A stretch of 64,000 nt of DNA from CAIYQJ01 sp963717255 (GTDB lineage: Bacteria > Chloroflexota > Limnocylindria > Limnocylindrales > CSP1-4). A model generated the notes under the pieces. The model was not told the origin of the DNA, ran no database searches, and worked only from the letters and a program-made list of their open reading frames with translations. Each line of letters begins with the position of its first letter. Positions within the stretch are counted from its first letter, which is position 1. Positions 8,422-15,995 of the stretch are shown one piece after another. Location: assembly GCA_963717255.1 (NCBI GenBank), contig CAVQVT010000006.1:186001-250000 (forward strand), read 5' to 3'. Both the position numbers and the translations under genes were made by a program.

Positions 8422-11400
8422 TCACTCCCCCGGGATGGGGACGGTGACGACGACGCGCGTCCCGCGGGGCCGCGGTTCGACGGCGAAGGTGCCGCCCACA
8501 CGCTCCGCCCGGACCCGCATCCCGGCGAGCCCGAGGTGGCCGTCGGCGACGGCGTCCGGGTCGAAGCCCACGCCGTCGTCCTCCACCACCAGGCGGGCTC
8601 CTACCCTCGTCCGGCGGACCTCGATCCGCACGGAGCGCGCCGATGCGTGCTTCACCGTGTTGTGGAGCGCCTCCTGGGCGATCCGGTAGAGCGCGTCCTC
8701 CACGGGGAGAGGGAACCGTCTGAGATCCTCGTCCGCATCGAGCACGACGGGCAGCCCGATCCGTCCCTCGACCGCGGCGACGTGCGTGCGCAGCGCACGC
8801 ACCAGGCCGTCCTCGGCGAGGCTTCCGGGGCGCAGCTCGAAGACGAGGGAGCGGATCTCGGCGAGCGCGTCGCGCTGGAGGTCGGACAGGGTCCGCAGCC
8901 GCTCCCGGGCACGTGGCGGATCCTCGCCCATGAGGACCTCGACGCTTCGGATGACGAGCCCCATGGAGAACAGCGCTTGGGTGACCGAGTCATGGAGCTC
9001 GCGCGCGAGGTGGGCGCGCTCCTCGGCAGCCGCCAGCTCTCCGGCCTGCCGGAGGAGCTCGTGCTCCAGCCGGTCGCGTTCGCTCAGGTCGCGCACCGCC
9101 CCGTGGGCGCCGGCGAAGGCACCGTCCTCGAAGATCGGGACGGCCGACGTCTCGGTGCGGAAGCTCGTCCCGTCCGCGCGCAGGAGCCGGAACTCGAGCC
9201 GCAGGACGAGACCCGGGTCCAGCCCGAGCTGGGTCCATCTCTCGGCGGCCGTCTTGAGGGATTCCTCCGCGACGATCGCGGACCAGTGGCTGCCGACCAG
9301 CTCGTCGAGCGGCCTTCCGAACAGCGCCTCGGCCGTGGCGCTCCAGAAGGTGAACCGCCCGTCGGCGTCGGCGCGCCAGATCGCGTCGGGCGAGGCCTGC
9401 ACGAGGTGGCGGTAGCTGGCCTCCGAGTCGCGCAGCTCCCGCTGCAGACGGGCTCGCTCGGAGATGTCCCGGGCCGAGCCGTGCATCCCCACGAAGACGC
9501 CGTCGCTCCCGATCGACGTCGCCGTGACCTCGTAGAGGTGGCGGGTGCCGTCCTTCGCGATGAGCTCCAGGTCCGCCGAGAGCGTGGAGCCGGGGCTCGC
9601 GGCGAGCTCCGCCCAGCGTGAGCCGCCGACTTGGCGCGAGCCCTCGTCCACGAGGAACGAGAAGTGCCGCCCGACGACCTCCGCTGGGGACCAGCCGAGC
9701 AGGCGCTCGAGCGACTCGCTCACGTACGTGAAGACGCCGTCCGCATCCGCCCGGTAGACGACGTCCGGCGAGTGCTCGACGAGGAGCCGGTACAGCGCCT
9801 CGGACGCACGGAGCCGCTCGTACAGGAGCGAGTTGGACAGCGCGATCGCCGCGTGGTCGGCGAGGCCCTGGAGGCGCTCGAGGTCCGTCTCGCTGAAGGC
9901 GTGCGGCTTCCTGTACGAGACCGCCAGCGTCCCGATGACCTCGCCGCCCGGAGCACGGAGCGGTGCCGCCGCCATCCCTCGAAGACCGAGGCGGCGTGCG
10001 ACCGCGTTGTCATCGGGGTCGTGCGGGATCCGCGGGTCGTCGCGGTAGTCCTCCGTCCAGACGACGGCGTCGCGCCCCGCGGCCAGGCCGTTGATCCCCT
10101 CGTCGATGGGGAACTCCTGGGTCCGCAGCCAGGCGGAGGTCCGCTCCGTCATGTCGCCAGCGACGACGACCGGGACCACGGCGGTGCGCGCCTCGTTCAT
10201 CCGCGTCAGGTGCGCTCCGTCGGACCCGAGGAGACGGCGCGCCTCGTCGACGACCCGGGCCAGCACGTGGGCGGGGTCCGCCAGGACGGCGATCCGGGCC
10301 GCGATCTCGCGCACCGACCGCTCCGTCTCGACGCTCCGTGCCAGCTCCTCGCGGGAGTGCTCGAGGTCCTCGATCAGCCGGGCGTTCGTGACCGCGATGC
10401 CGGCCTGGTCGGCGAGCGCGGCGGCCAGGGCCATCCCCGCGGCGTCGAAGGCCGCCGGACGTCGTGCGTAGACCTCGAGGGCGCCCAGAGGTCGCTCCTC
10501 GCCGACGATCGGCGCGGCGACCATCGACCGGATGCCGGCCCGCTCGATGAACGCGTCGGCGCTGGCGGTGTGTGCGAACGACGGGTCGGCGGCGTAGTCG
10601 TCGGTCACCACGACGCGACGTTGCGCGACCGAGCGACCCGAGAGGCCCTCCCCGATGGCGATCCGATCTGCCCGGAGCCACGGCGCGTCGGCGAACCCGT
10701 CCATGCCGGAGTCGACCGCCCAGCCGAGGGTCCCGGTCTCCTCGTCCACGAGGTCGATGAGTGCGCCGTCCGCACCGAGGACGCGGACGGCGGCATCCAC
10801 GGTGGACTTCAGCACCGTCCCGACGTCGCCCGCCGCGAGGATCTGCGACGCCAGCTGCCGGATCGCCCGCTCGGCCTCGGCCCGGTGAGCGAGCTCCTCC
10901 CGGGAGCGGCCCAGCTCCTCGACGAGGCGGCTGTTCGCGATCGCGATGGACGCCTGGATCGCGAGCGCGGCGAGCACCTCGCCGTCGTCGGCGTCGAACG
11001 CGGATGTGCGCCGCGAGACCACGGAGAGTGCACCCAGGGGGCCGGCGTCCGAGAGGAGGGGCGTCGAGAGGACGGAACGGACCCCCGTCTCCTTCGCGTA
11101 ACGCACCGCGGCGTGTCGTCTCGACAGGCGCGTCTCGGCGAGGAAGTCGCCGGTGAACACGGGCCGGCCCTCAAGGACGGCCCGTCCCGCGATGCCCTCG
11201 CCGAGGCGCAGCCCGCCCGTCCCGAAGTAGGCGCGGTCGGCGTCCGCCACGTCGCCCGACGCGTAGCCCCAGATCAGCAGCTGTTGTCGCTCGTCGTACA
11301 GGTCGATGCGCGCCCCGTCCGCGTCGAGGAGACGCACCGCCTCGTCTACGATCCTCTGGAGGATCTCGGCGGGCCCGGCGATGACGGAGACGCGGGCGGC

Positions 11401-12531
11401 GATCTCACGCAGCGCGTGCTCACGGTCGACCCGCAGCGCGAGCTCGGCGCGGGACGAGCGGAGCTCGGCGAGGCGGCGCGTGGTCCCGAGTGCCGTCGCC
11501 GCGAGCGTCGCGAGCGCCTCCACGAGGTCGCTCTCGGCGGCGCCGAACGCGTCCGGCCGCGGAGACGCGACGGTGAGGACCCCGAGGAGGCGTCCTTCGC
11601 TCAGGAGCGGCGCTGCGGCGACCGAGCGCAGGCCCGCCGCGGCGATGATCGCATCGGTGTCGGGATGATGGAGGAAGGACGTGTCGGCTCCGTAGTCGCC
11701 GGTCGCGACGGCGCGGCGCTCGCGGACGGCGCTTCCCCAGACGCCCGGGAGCGGGATGTCGGCGTCGTGACGGACCAGGTCCGTCGGTCCGCGCGGCGGG
11801 ACCGGCCCATCGGACGGCGAGATCCACGCCCATCGGTCGTCGATCGGCTCGACGAGGTCGACGGAGGCGGCCGACGCGTCGAGCAGGCGCCGGGCGTCGT
11901 CGACCAGCTCTGCGAGCGTCTCCGCGGGGTCGGGGACGACGGCGATGCGGGCAGCCAGATGGCGGAGCGTGCTCTCGACCTCCGTCCGTCGCGCGGCCTC
12001 CTCGCGCTCGCGCGCGAGCTCGGCGATGAGGCGGCGGTTGTGGATCGAGGACGCGGCGTGGTCGGCCAGCGCGCGCAGGAGCGCGACGTGCGCCTGGTCG
12101 AACGCGTCGGGTCGGGCGCGGTAGACCGCGAGCGCGCCGAGGTCACGGCCCTCGACCGCCATCGGCGCCGCGATCATCGCGCGGATCCCCAGCTCCGAGA
12201 CGACGCGGTCGGCGGCGGCGGCGTGCTGGAATGAGGTGTCTCGCGCGTAGTCGTCGGTGGCCACGACGCGTCGCGCGGCGATCGCGGCGCCCAGGAGCCC
12301 GCGGCCGGGATCGAGGTGGAGGTCGCGGATCCAGTCGCGGCCGGCGGCGTCGCGGGTGACGCCGGCATCTTCGGCGAAGCGCAGCCCGCCGTCCGCGTCG
12401 TCGGCGAGGTAGATGAACCCACCGTCGGCTCCCAGGAGGCGGGTGGCCTCCTCGACGGCGGCACGGAGGATGGCCCCCACCTCGGGATCGGTGGGTGCCG
12501 GGGCACGGCCGTCGTGTCGTCTCGGCTCCAC
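8422..12531 (-). CDS. soluble five-GAF, two-PAS sensor histidine kinase (HisKA_3 type)
   Basis: 1369 residues with no membrane segment. It has five tandem GAF domains at about 15-175, 190-350, 375-535, 560-715 and 745-900, each opening with a variant of LLxADGxxIxL and ending in an amphipathic helix. Two PAS domains follow at about 910-1000 and 1035-1135 (SPDVVYRADADGVFTYVS; SPDAIWRADADGRFTFWS). The dimerisation domain carries LARELHDSVTQALFSMG with phosphoacceptor His near 1179. The HATPase domain carries ALHNTVKHA and VEDDGVGFD. The partner is the NarL-type regulator downstream. I chose GTG at 12531: the frame stays open upstream but would then cross the divergent phosphatase gene. TATGCT lies nine bases before this GTG. 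Signal unknown; GAF and PAS domains bind small molecules, haem, flavin or redox centres. Confidence 0.9.
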   Translation of the reverse strand: MEPRRHDGRAPAPTDPEVGAILRAAVEEATRLLGADGGFIYLADDADGGLRFAEDAGVTRDAAGRDWIRDLHLDPGRGLLGAAIAARRVVATDDYARDTSFQHAAAADRVVSELGIRAMIAAPMAVEGRDLGALAVYRARPDAFDQAHVALLRALADHAASSIHNRRLIAELAREREEAARRTEVESTLRHLAARIAVVPDPAETLAELVDDARRLLDASAASVDLVEPIDDRWAWISPSDGPVPPRGPTDLVRHDADIPLPGVWGSAVRERRAVATGDYGADTSFLHHPDTDAIIAAAGLRSVAAAPLLSEGRLLGVLTVASPRPDAFGAAESDLVEALATLAATALGTTRRLAELRSSRAELALRVDREHALREIAARVSVIAGPAEILQRIVDEAVRLLDADGARIDLYDERQQLLIWGYASGDVADADRAYFGTGGLRLGEGIAGRAVLEGRPVFTGDFLAETRLSRRHAAVRYAKETGVRSVLSTPLLSDAGPLGALSVVSRRTSAFDADDGEVLAALAIQASIAIANSRLVEELGRSREELAHRAEAERAIRQLASQILAAGDVGTVLKSTVDAAVRVLGADGALIDLVDEETGTLGWAVDSGMDGFADAPWLRADRIAIGEGLSGRSVAQRRVVVTDDYAADPSFAHTASADAFIERAGIRSMVAAPIVGEERPLGALEVYARRPAAFDAAGMALAAALADQAGIAVTNARLIEDLEHSREELARSVETERSVREIAARIAVLADPAHVLARVVDEARRLLGSDGAHLTRMNEARTAVVPVVVAGDMTERTSAWLRTQEFPIDEGINGLAAGRDAVVWTEDYRDDPRIPHDPDDNAVARRLGLRGMAAAPLRAPGGEVIGTLAVSYRKPHAFSETDLERLQGLADHAAIALSNSLLYERLRASEALYRLLVEHSPDVVYRADADGVFTYVSESLERLLGWSPAEVVGRHFSFLVDEGSRQVGGSRWAELAASPGSTLSADLELIAKDGTRHLYEVTATSIGSDGVFVGMHGSARDISERARLQRELRDSEASYRHLVQASPDAIWRADADGRFTFWSATAEALFGRPLDELVGSHWSAIVAEESLKTAAERWTQLGLDPGLVLRLEFRLLRADGTSFRTETSAVPIFEDGAFAGAHGAVRDLSERDRLEHELLRQAGELAAAEERAHLARELHDSVTQALFSMGLVIRSVEVLMGEDPPRARERLRTLSDLQRDALAEIRSLVFELRPGSLAEDGLVRALRTHVAAVEGRIGLPVVLDADEDLRRFPLPVEDALYRIAQEALHNTVKHASARSVRIEVRRTRVGARLVVEDDGVGFDPDAVADGHLGLAGMRVRAERVGGTFAVEPRPRGTRVVVTVPIPGE

Positions 12532-12540
12532 GGGACGCCG

Positions 12541-12546
12541 AGCATA
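12541..12546 (-). promoter_or_regulatory. TATGCT -10-like hexamer before the histidine kinase start
   Basis: On the minus strand TATGCT is followed by nine bases and then the GTG start codon. No Shine-Dalgarno is present. This spacing would give a leader of at most a few bases. It lies in the 117-base gap shared with the divergent phosphatase gene. Confidence 0.4.
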
Positions 12547-12635
12547 CGCGCTGCGCGCCCCATGTCCAGTGGGCGAGCGGCGGGCCTGCCCATCGTCATC
12601 CGTCCATGACGCGCGGCACGTCGCGGCCGCTCGTC

Positions 12636-12641
12636 TATCCT
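12636..12641 (+). promoter_or_regulatory. TATCCT -10-like hexamer, leaderless-type, before the HAD phosphatase
   Basis: TATCCT is separated from the ATG at 12649 by seven bases (TCCCGCG). There is no ribosome binding site. Transcription would start on or next to the A of the start codon. Confidence 0.45.
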
Positions 12642-12648
12642 TCCCGCG

Positions 12649-13410
12649 ATGCGCACCACCGACCGCAGCCGTCCCACCGAGCGGGATCTCGACATCGCAC
12701 CGGGCGACGTGGTCGCCGCGGACCTCGAGGGCACGCTGACCGACGGCGAGACCTGGCGGGGGCTCGGCCGATGGCTCGCGGCGCACGGCCGCCGCGGGGA
12801 GTACAGGCGGTTCCTCGCGCTCCGTCTCCCGCTCGTCCCGGTCGTTCGCGCAGGCCTCCTGGACCGACAGGCGTTCCGCGACCGCTGGATCCGCGACCTG
12901 ATCGCGCACCTCGCCGGCGCGGATCGGTCGCAGGTGGACGAGGTCGCCGAGTGGATCGTGGAGGAGGAGCTCTGGCCCGGGCGTCGCGCGCCGCTCCTCG
13001 CCGACCTGGCCGATGCGCGCGGCCGCGGCGCGCGCGTCGTCGTGGTGTCGGGCACGTACGTGCCGGTCCTCGACCGGTTCTGCGGGCGGGCGGGGCTTGA
13101 GGGTGTCGGCACGCCCCTCGACTTCGCCGGCGACGTCTTCACCGGGCGGCTCGCGGGACCCGTGAACACCGGCACCCGGAAGGTGGAACGCCTGGCGCGC
13201 CGGATCGGCGCGGCCCCTCTGCGACGCGCGTACGGCGACTCGGGCGCCGACACCGCGCTGCTGGCGGCGTCCGCGGAGCCCGTGGCGGTGACGCCGGATC
13301 GCGCGCTCGCGCGCACGGCGCGCGAGCGCGGCTGGCGGATCGTCGACGCGGCCGGAGCCGTCGTCACCGACGGCACCCGCCATCCGTCCTCAACGGGTGG
13401 GGCCACGTGA
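12649..13410 (+). CDS. HAD-superfamily (IB) phosphatase, phosphoserine-phosphatase-like
   Basis: 253 residues. HAD motif I reads ADLEGTLTDGETW with nucleophile Asp 25 and Glu 27 where most HAD enzymes have a second Asp. The same DxE arrangement is known in ThrH-type phosphoserine phosphatases. Motif II is VVVSGTY near residue 137. The Lys of motif III lies in GTRKVERLARR, and motif IV is YGDSGADTALL. The cap is helical, as in subclass IB. Its substrate is not evident. It is the first gene of a likely two-gene unit with a cis-prenyltransferase (19-base gap), so a role in isoprenoid or cell-envelope metabolism is possible but unproven. Confidence 0.82.
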   Translation: MRTTDRSRPTERDLDIAPGDVVAADLEGTLTDGETWRGLGRWLAAHGRRGEYRRFLALRLPLVPVVRAGLLDRQAFRDRWIRDLIAHLAGADRSQVDEVAEWIVEEELWPGRRAPLLADLADARGRGARVVVVSGTYVPVLDRFCGRAGLEGVGTPLDFAGDVFTGRLAGPVNTGTRKVERLARRIGAAPLRRAYGDSGADTALLAASAEPVAVTPDRALARTARERGWRIVDAAGAVVTDGTRHPSSTGGAT

Positions 13411-13429
13411 CACACCCGCGGAGGGACCG

Positions 13430-14329
13430 ATGACGAGACCGGACCAGGGGCTCGCGGCGGGCGCGACCGTCGACGGCGCCGCGCGCGACGCCGGCGATGC
13501 CGTTCGCTCCGCGCGGCGCGCCGTCGACGCGGTCGGGATCCGTCTCGCCGCCGTCGCCCTGAAGCCGGCGTACGCCGTCTACCTGCGTCGCCTGCGCGCG
13601 GAGGTCGCCGCGCAGCCGGTCCCCGAGCACGTCGCGGTCATCATGGACGGCAACCGGCGATGGGCCGCCAGGAACGGGCACAGCGACCCGGGCTTCGGTC
13701 ATCGAGCCGGCGCGGAGAAGGCCCTCGAGCTCGTGGACTGGTGCGCCGACACCGGCGTCCGCGAGGTGACCCTCTGGGCACTCTCGCTCGAGAACCTCGA
13801 ACGGTCGGATGACGAGGTGGAGACGATCGCCGGCATCGCCACGGATGCGCTGACGGCGCTCGCCACGGGCCGGCGGCGTACGCGCGTTCCGGTCCGCCTT
13901 CGCGTCATCGGCCGCCGCGACGTCCTGCCGGGGACGCTCCGCGCGGCGATCGAGGACGCGTCGTCGGTCTCGCGCGACGACGGAGCGATGACCGTCACGG
14001 TCGCCATGGGCTACAGCGGGCGGGACGAGCTGCTCGAGGCGTTCCGTGCGACGGTCCGCGACCTCGTGGCGGGCGGGACGGACCGGGAGGCGCTCCCGGA
14101 GGCGCTGACGGAGGACGCCCTCGCGGCGCACCTCTACACGGTCGGCTCGTCGGATCCCGATCTCATCATCCGGACGTCGGGGGAGATCCGGCTCTCCGGG
14201 TTCCTGCCGTGGCAGAGCGTCTACAGCGAGTACTACTTCTCGGACGCATACTGGCCGGCCTTCCGGGAGATCGACTTCCTCCGCGCGATCCGCACCTACC
14301 AGCAGCGACGGCGCCGCTTCGGGCGCTGA
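13430..14329 (+). CDS. uppS: cis-prenyltransferase (undecaprenyl diphosphate synthase family)
   Basis: 299 residues from ATG 13430, which GGAGGG precedes by four bases. Family motifs are VAVIMDGNRRWA with the catalytic Asp at 73, FGHRAGAEKA, LWALSLENLERS and the C-terminal RTSGEIRLSGFLPWQSVYSEYYF that binds the isopentenyl diphosphate phosphate. MDGNRRW instead of MDGNGRW is a variant I associate with actinobacterial-type enzymes, including short-chain ones. An N-terminal extension of about 60 residues precedes the core. It condenses isopentenyl diphosphate onto an allylic primer to make the lipid carrier for cell-wall synthesis. Chain length cannot be read from the sequence. Confidence 0.92.
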   Translation: MTRPDQGLAAGATVDGAARDAGDAVRSARRAVDAVGIRLAAVALKPAYAVYLRRLRAEVAAQPVPEHVAVIMDGNRRWAARNGHSDPGFGHRAGAEKALELVDWCADTGVREVTLWALSLENLERSDDEVETIAGIATDALTALATGRRRTRVPVRLRVIGRRDVLPGTLRAAIEDASSVSRDDGAMTVTVAMGYSGRDELLEAFRATVRDLVAGGTDREALPEALTEDALAAHLYTVGSSDPDLIIRTSGEIRLSGFLPWQSVYSEYYFSDAYWPAFREIDFLRAIRTYQQRRRRFGR

Positions 14330-14358
14330 CGCCCCTCCCCGAAGGTACCGCCCGGATC

Positions 14359-14388
14359 GCGGACCCTCGGGTGAGCGCGGACCCTCGG
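14359..14388 (+). repeat. two direct copies of GCGGACCCTCGG, 18-base period
   Basis: The 12-mer occurs at 14359-14370 and 14377-14388 in the gap before the chagasin-like gene, just upstream of the TACGTT hexamer. It could be a paired regulator site or chance at this base composition. Confidence 0.3.
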
Positions 14389-14475
14389 CACCGGGTCTAC
14401 GTTCGACCGGCGTGGACCGGCCGCAGTGAGCGGCCGCGCGCGTGGGCGGCCGGAAGGGGTCGGCGGGAGATCACG

Positions 14476-15474
14476 ATGGAAGCCATCGACCGGGGAGCGG
14501 CACGCCCCGCGCCGCCTGTGCGGACCGGCGCAGCGCTCCTCATCCTTGCACTCCTCGCGCTCGCCGCCTCGACGGCCGCGGGCCCCGCTGCCGCGGCCGC
14601 GAGCGACAGCGACGTCACTCTCGCAGCGGACTCGTCCGGCTCGACCCTGGACATCTCCGTCGAGGCCACCGCCTCCGTCGTCCTCATGACGAACGGCGGG
14701 ACCGGGTACGAGTGGCGGACGATCCAGGGGCCGGACGAAGCGATCATCCCGCCGCCGGCGGACGCACCGTGGCCGTACAGGGTCACGCAGGGCGACCTGC
14801 CCGGCTCGCCCGTCGCATGGGTGTGGTCCCTCGCGCCAGCGGATCCGGGCACCACGTCCTTCTCCGCAGGCCTGTATCCACCCGGATCGGACATGCCGGA
14901 GCAGACCTACACCCTGGCCATCGTGGTCCGCGACGGGCCGTCCTCCAGGGCCGCCCTCGCCGACGCCGACTGCGGCCGGGTCGTCGCGATCGACAGCGAT
15001 GGCATCGTCGCGATCACGCTCTCGTCGAACGCGTCGACCGGATACAGCTGGAAGGTGACCCGGGAGCCGGAACCGTTCCTCGTGGCCGAGCCCGGGAGCG
15101 GAGACTACGTCGCGCCGCCCGCCGGCTCGCCGCCCGGCGCCGGCGGATCCCAGACGTTCGAGTGGCGCGCGAACGCGACCGGTTCCACGGCGGTCGAGCT
15201 AGGGTACGTCCCGCCGGCCGTGACCGTGCCGGAGAAGACCTGCGGCCTGAGGGTGGTCGCCGGCTCGCCCGTCCCGCGGCCCCCCGGACCGAGCGACGAA
15301 GGATCCGGCTCATCCGACGGCTCGGTCGGGTCGACGCCGCCGCCGACGTCCACGGTCGCCGCGGACCACGAGCGGGCGGCCCCCGTCCTCGGCGTCGTCG
15401 CGTTCCTCGTGCTCGTCCTGCTCACCGCGGTGACGACACCGGTCCTCGCGATCCGGAGGCGGCGCGCCCGCTAG
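14476..15474 (+). CDS. secreted, membrane-anchored protein with chagasin-like domains
   Basis: 332 residues from ATG 14476 (GGGAGATCACG upstream). A signal peptide occupies about residues 1-42. Two inhibitor-I42 (chagasin)-like beta domains follow. The first is degenerate, with MTNGGTGYEW near 74. The second is clear, with SSNASTGYSWKV near 180, GAGGSQTFEW near 217 and a following strand VELGYVPP. A Ser/Pro/Gly-rich linker leads to one C-terminal helix (about 305-327) and an RRRRAR stop-transfer tail. Chagasins inhibit papain-type cysteine proteases by inserting the NxTTGYxW loop. Here the loop reads NASTGYSW. A TACGTT -10-like hexamer lies near 14399. A chagasin-like lipoprotein also occurs at 30.1 kb. 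Confidence 0.78.
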   Translation: MEAIDRGAARPAPPVRTGAALLILALLALAASTAAGPAAAAASDSDVTLAADSSGSTLDISVEATASVVLMTNGGTGYEWRTIQGPDEAIIPPPADAPWPYRVTQGDLPGSPVAWVWSLAPADPGTTSFSAGLYPPGSDMPEQTYTLAIVVRDGPSSRAALADADCGRVVAIDSDGIVAITLSSNASTGYSWKVTREPEPFLVAEPGSGDYVAPPAGSPPGAGGSQTFEWRANATGSTAVELGYVPPAVTVPEKTCGLRVVAGSPVPRPPGPSDEGSGSSDGSVGSTPPPTSTVAADHERAAPVLGVVAFLVLVLLTAVTTPVLAIRRRRAR

Positions 15475-15515
15475 GCACACGGCGGAGTGCCCACCGCCGG
15501 GAAGGGGGACGTCGC

Positions 15516-15542
15516 GAGGGGCGGGCCGCAGGCTCGCCCCTC
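15516..15542. terminator. hairpin between convergent genes
   Basis: A 12-bp stem with one G-T pair and a 3-base loop: GAGGGGCGGGCC, GCA, GGCTCGCCCCTC. It sits between the stop codons of the chagasin-like gene (plus) and the YbjN-like gene (minus), and so is placed to end both transcripts. Confidence 0.6.
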
Positions 15543-15548
15543 CGGCGC

Positions 15549-15995
15549 TCACGACTGCCGGTCGGCCATCCGGACGCCGCCGAACCGCGACACGATCTCG
15601 TCGTCGTACTCGTCGGCCGTCGACGCCACCGCGAGGATCGATGCCTTGAGCTCCGCTTTCGTCGCCGTGGAGCCCAGGATCGTGTGCTCGAAGAACGAGT
15701 CACCGTCGCCGTCGATCCCGAAGGCTCCGAACCGCATGTCGCCGTTCGCGTTCAGCAGGTAGCGGGCGAGGTCCACGGTCAGCTCGGTCCCCGTCGTGAG
15801 CCACGCTCGCGTCGTGATCGTGGCATCGTCGTCGCCCCACGCGGAGACCCACGTCTGCACCCATGCCGACCCGAAGCGGACGCCGAACATCGCCCGGTCG
15901 TCCCGGGCGGACGCCATCTCCCCGAACAGCTCCTTCATGAGCGGGACGACCTTCTCGTAGACCGCCTGCTGGGCCGGGTTCTGGAACTCCATCAT
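15549..15995 (-). CDS. YbjN-like / chaperone-fold protein
   Basis: 148 residues. Alpha-beta sequence typical of the YbjN / type III chaperone-like fold: a long N-terminal helix, then FGVRFGSAWVQTWVSAW, a hydrophobic strand with LARYLLNANGDMRFGAFGID and a closing helix. No enzymatic motif. The family is usually linked to stress responses or secretion chaperoning; its partner is unknown. ATG 15995 overlaps the Clp gene stop as ATGA. A second ATG follows directly and sits at the better distance (five bases) from GGAGG. Tight coupling to a Clp-type ATPase suggests an adaptor or substrate-handling role (inference). Confidence 0.75.
   Translation of the reverse strand: MMEFQNPAQQAVYEKVVPLMKELFGEMASARDDRAMFGVRFGSAWVQTWVSAWGDDDATITTRAWLTTGTELTVDLARYLLNANGDMRFGAFGIDGDGDSFFEHTILGSTATKAELKASILAVASTADEYDDEIVSRFGGVRMADRQS

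Noticed and set aside
12532..13383. Upstream extension of the histidine kinase by 284 codons
   Set aside because: It crosses the divergent phosphatase gene, reads as low complexity, and the -10-like TATGCT sits just before the GTG at 12531.
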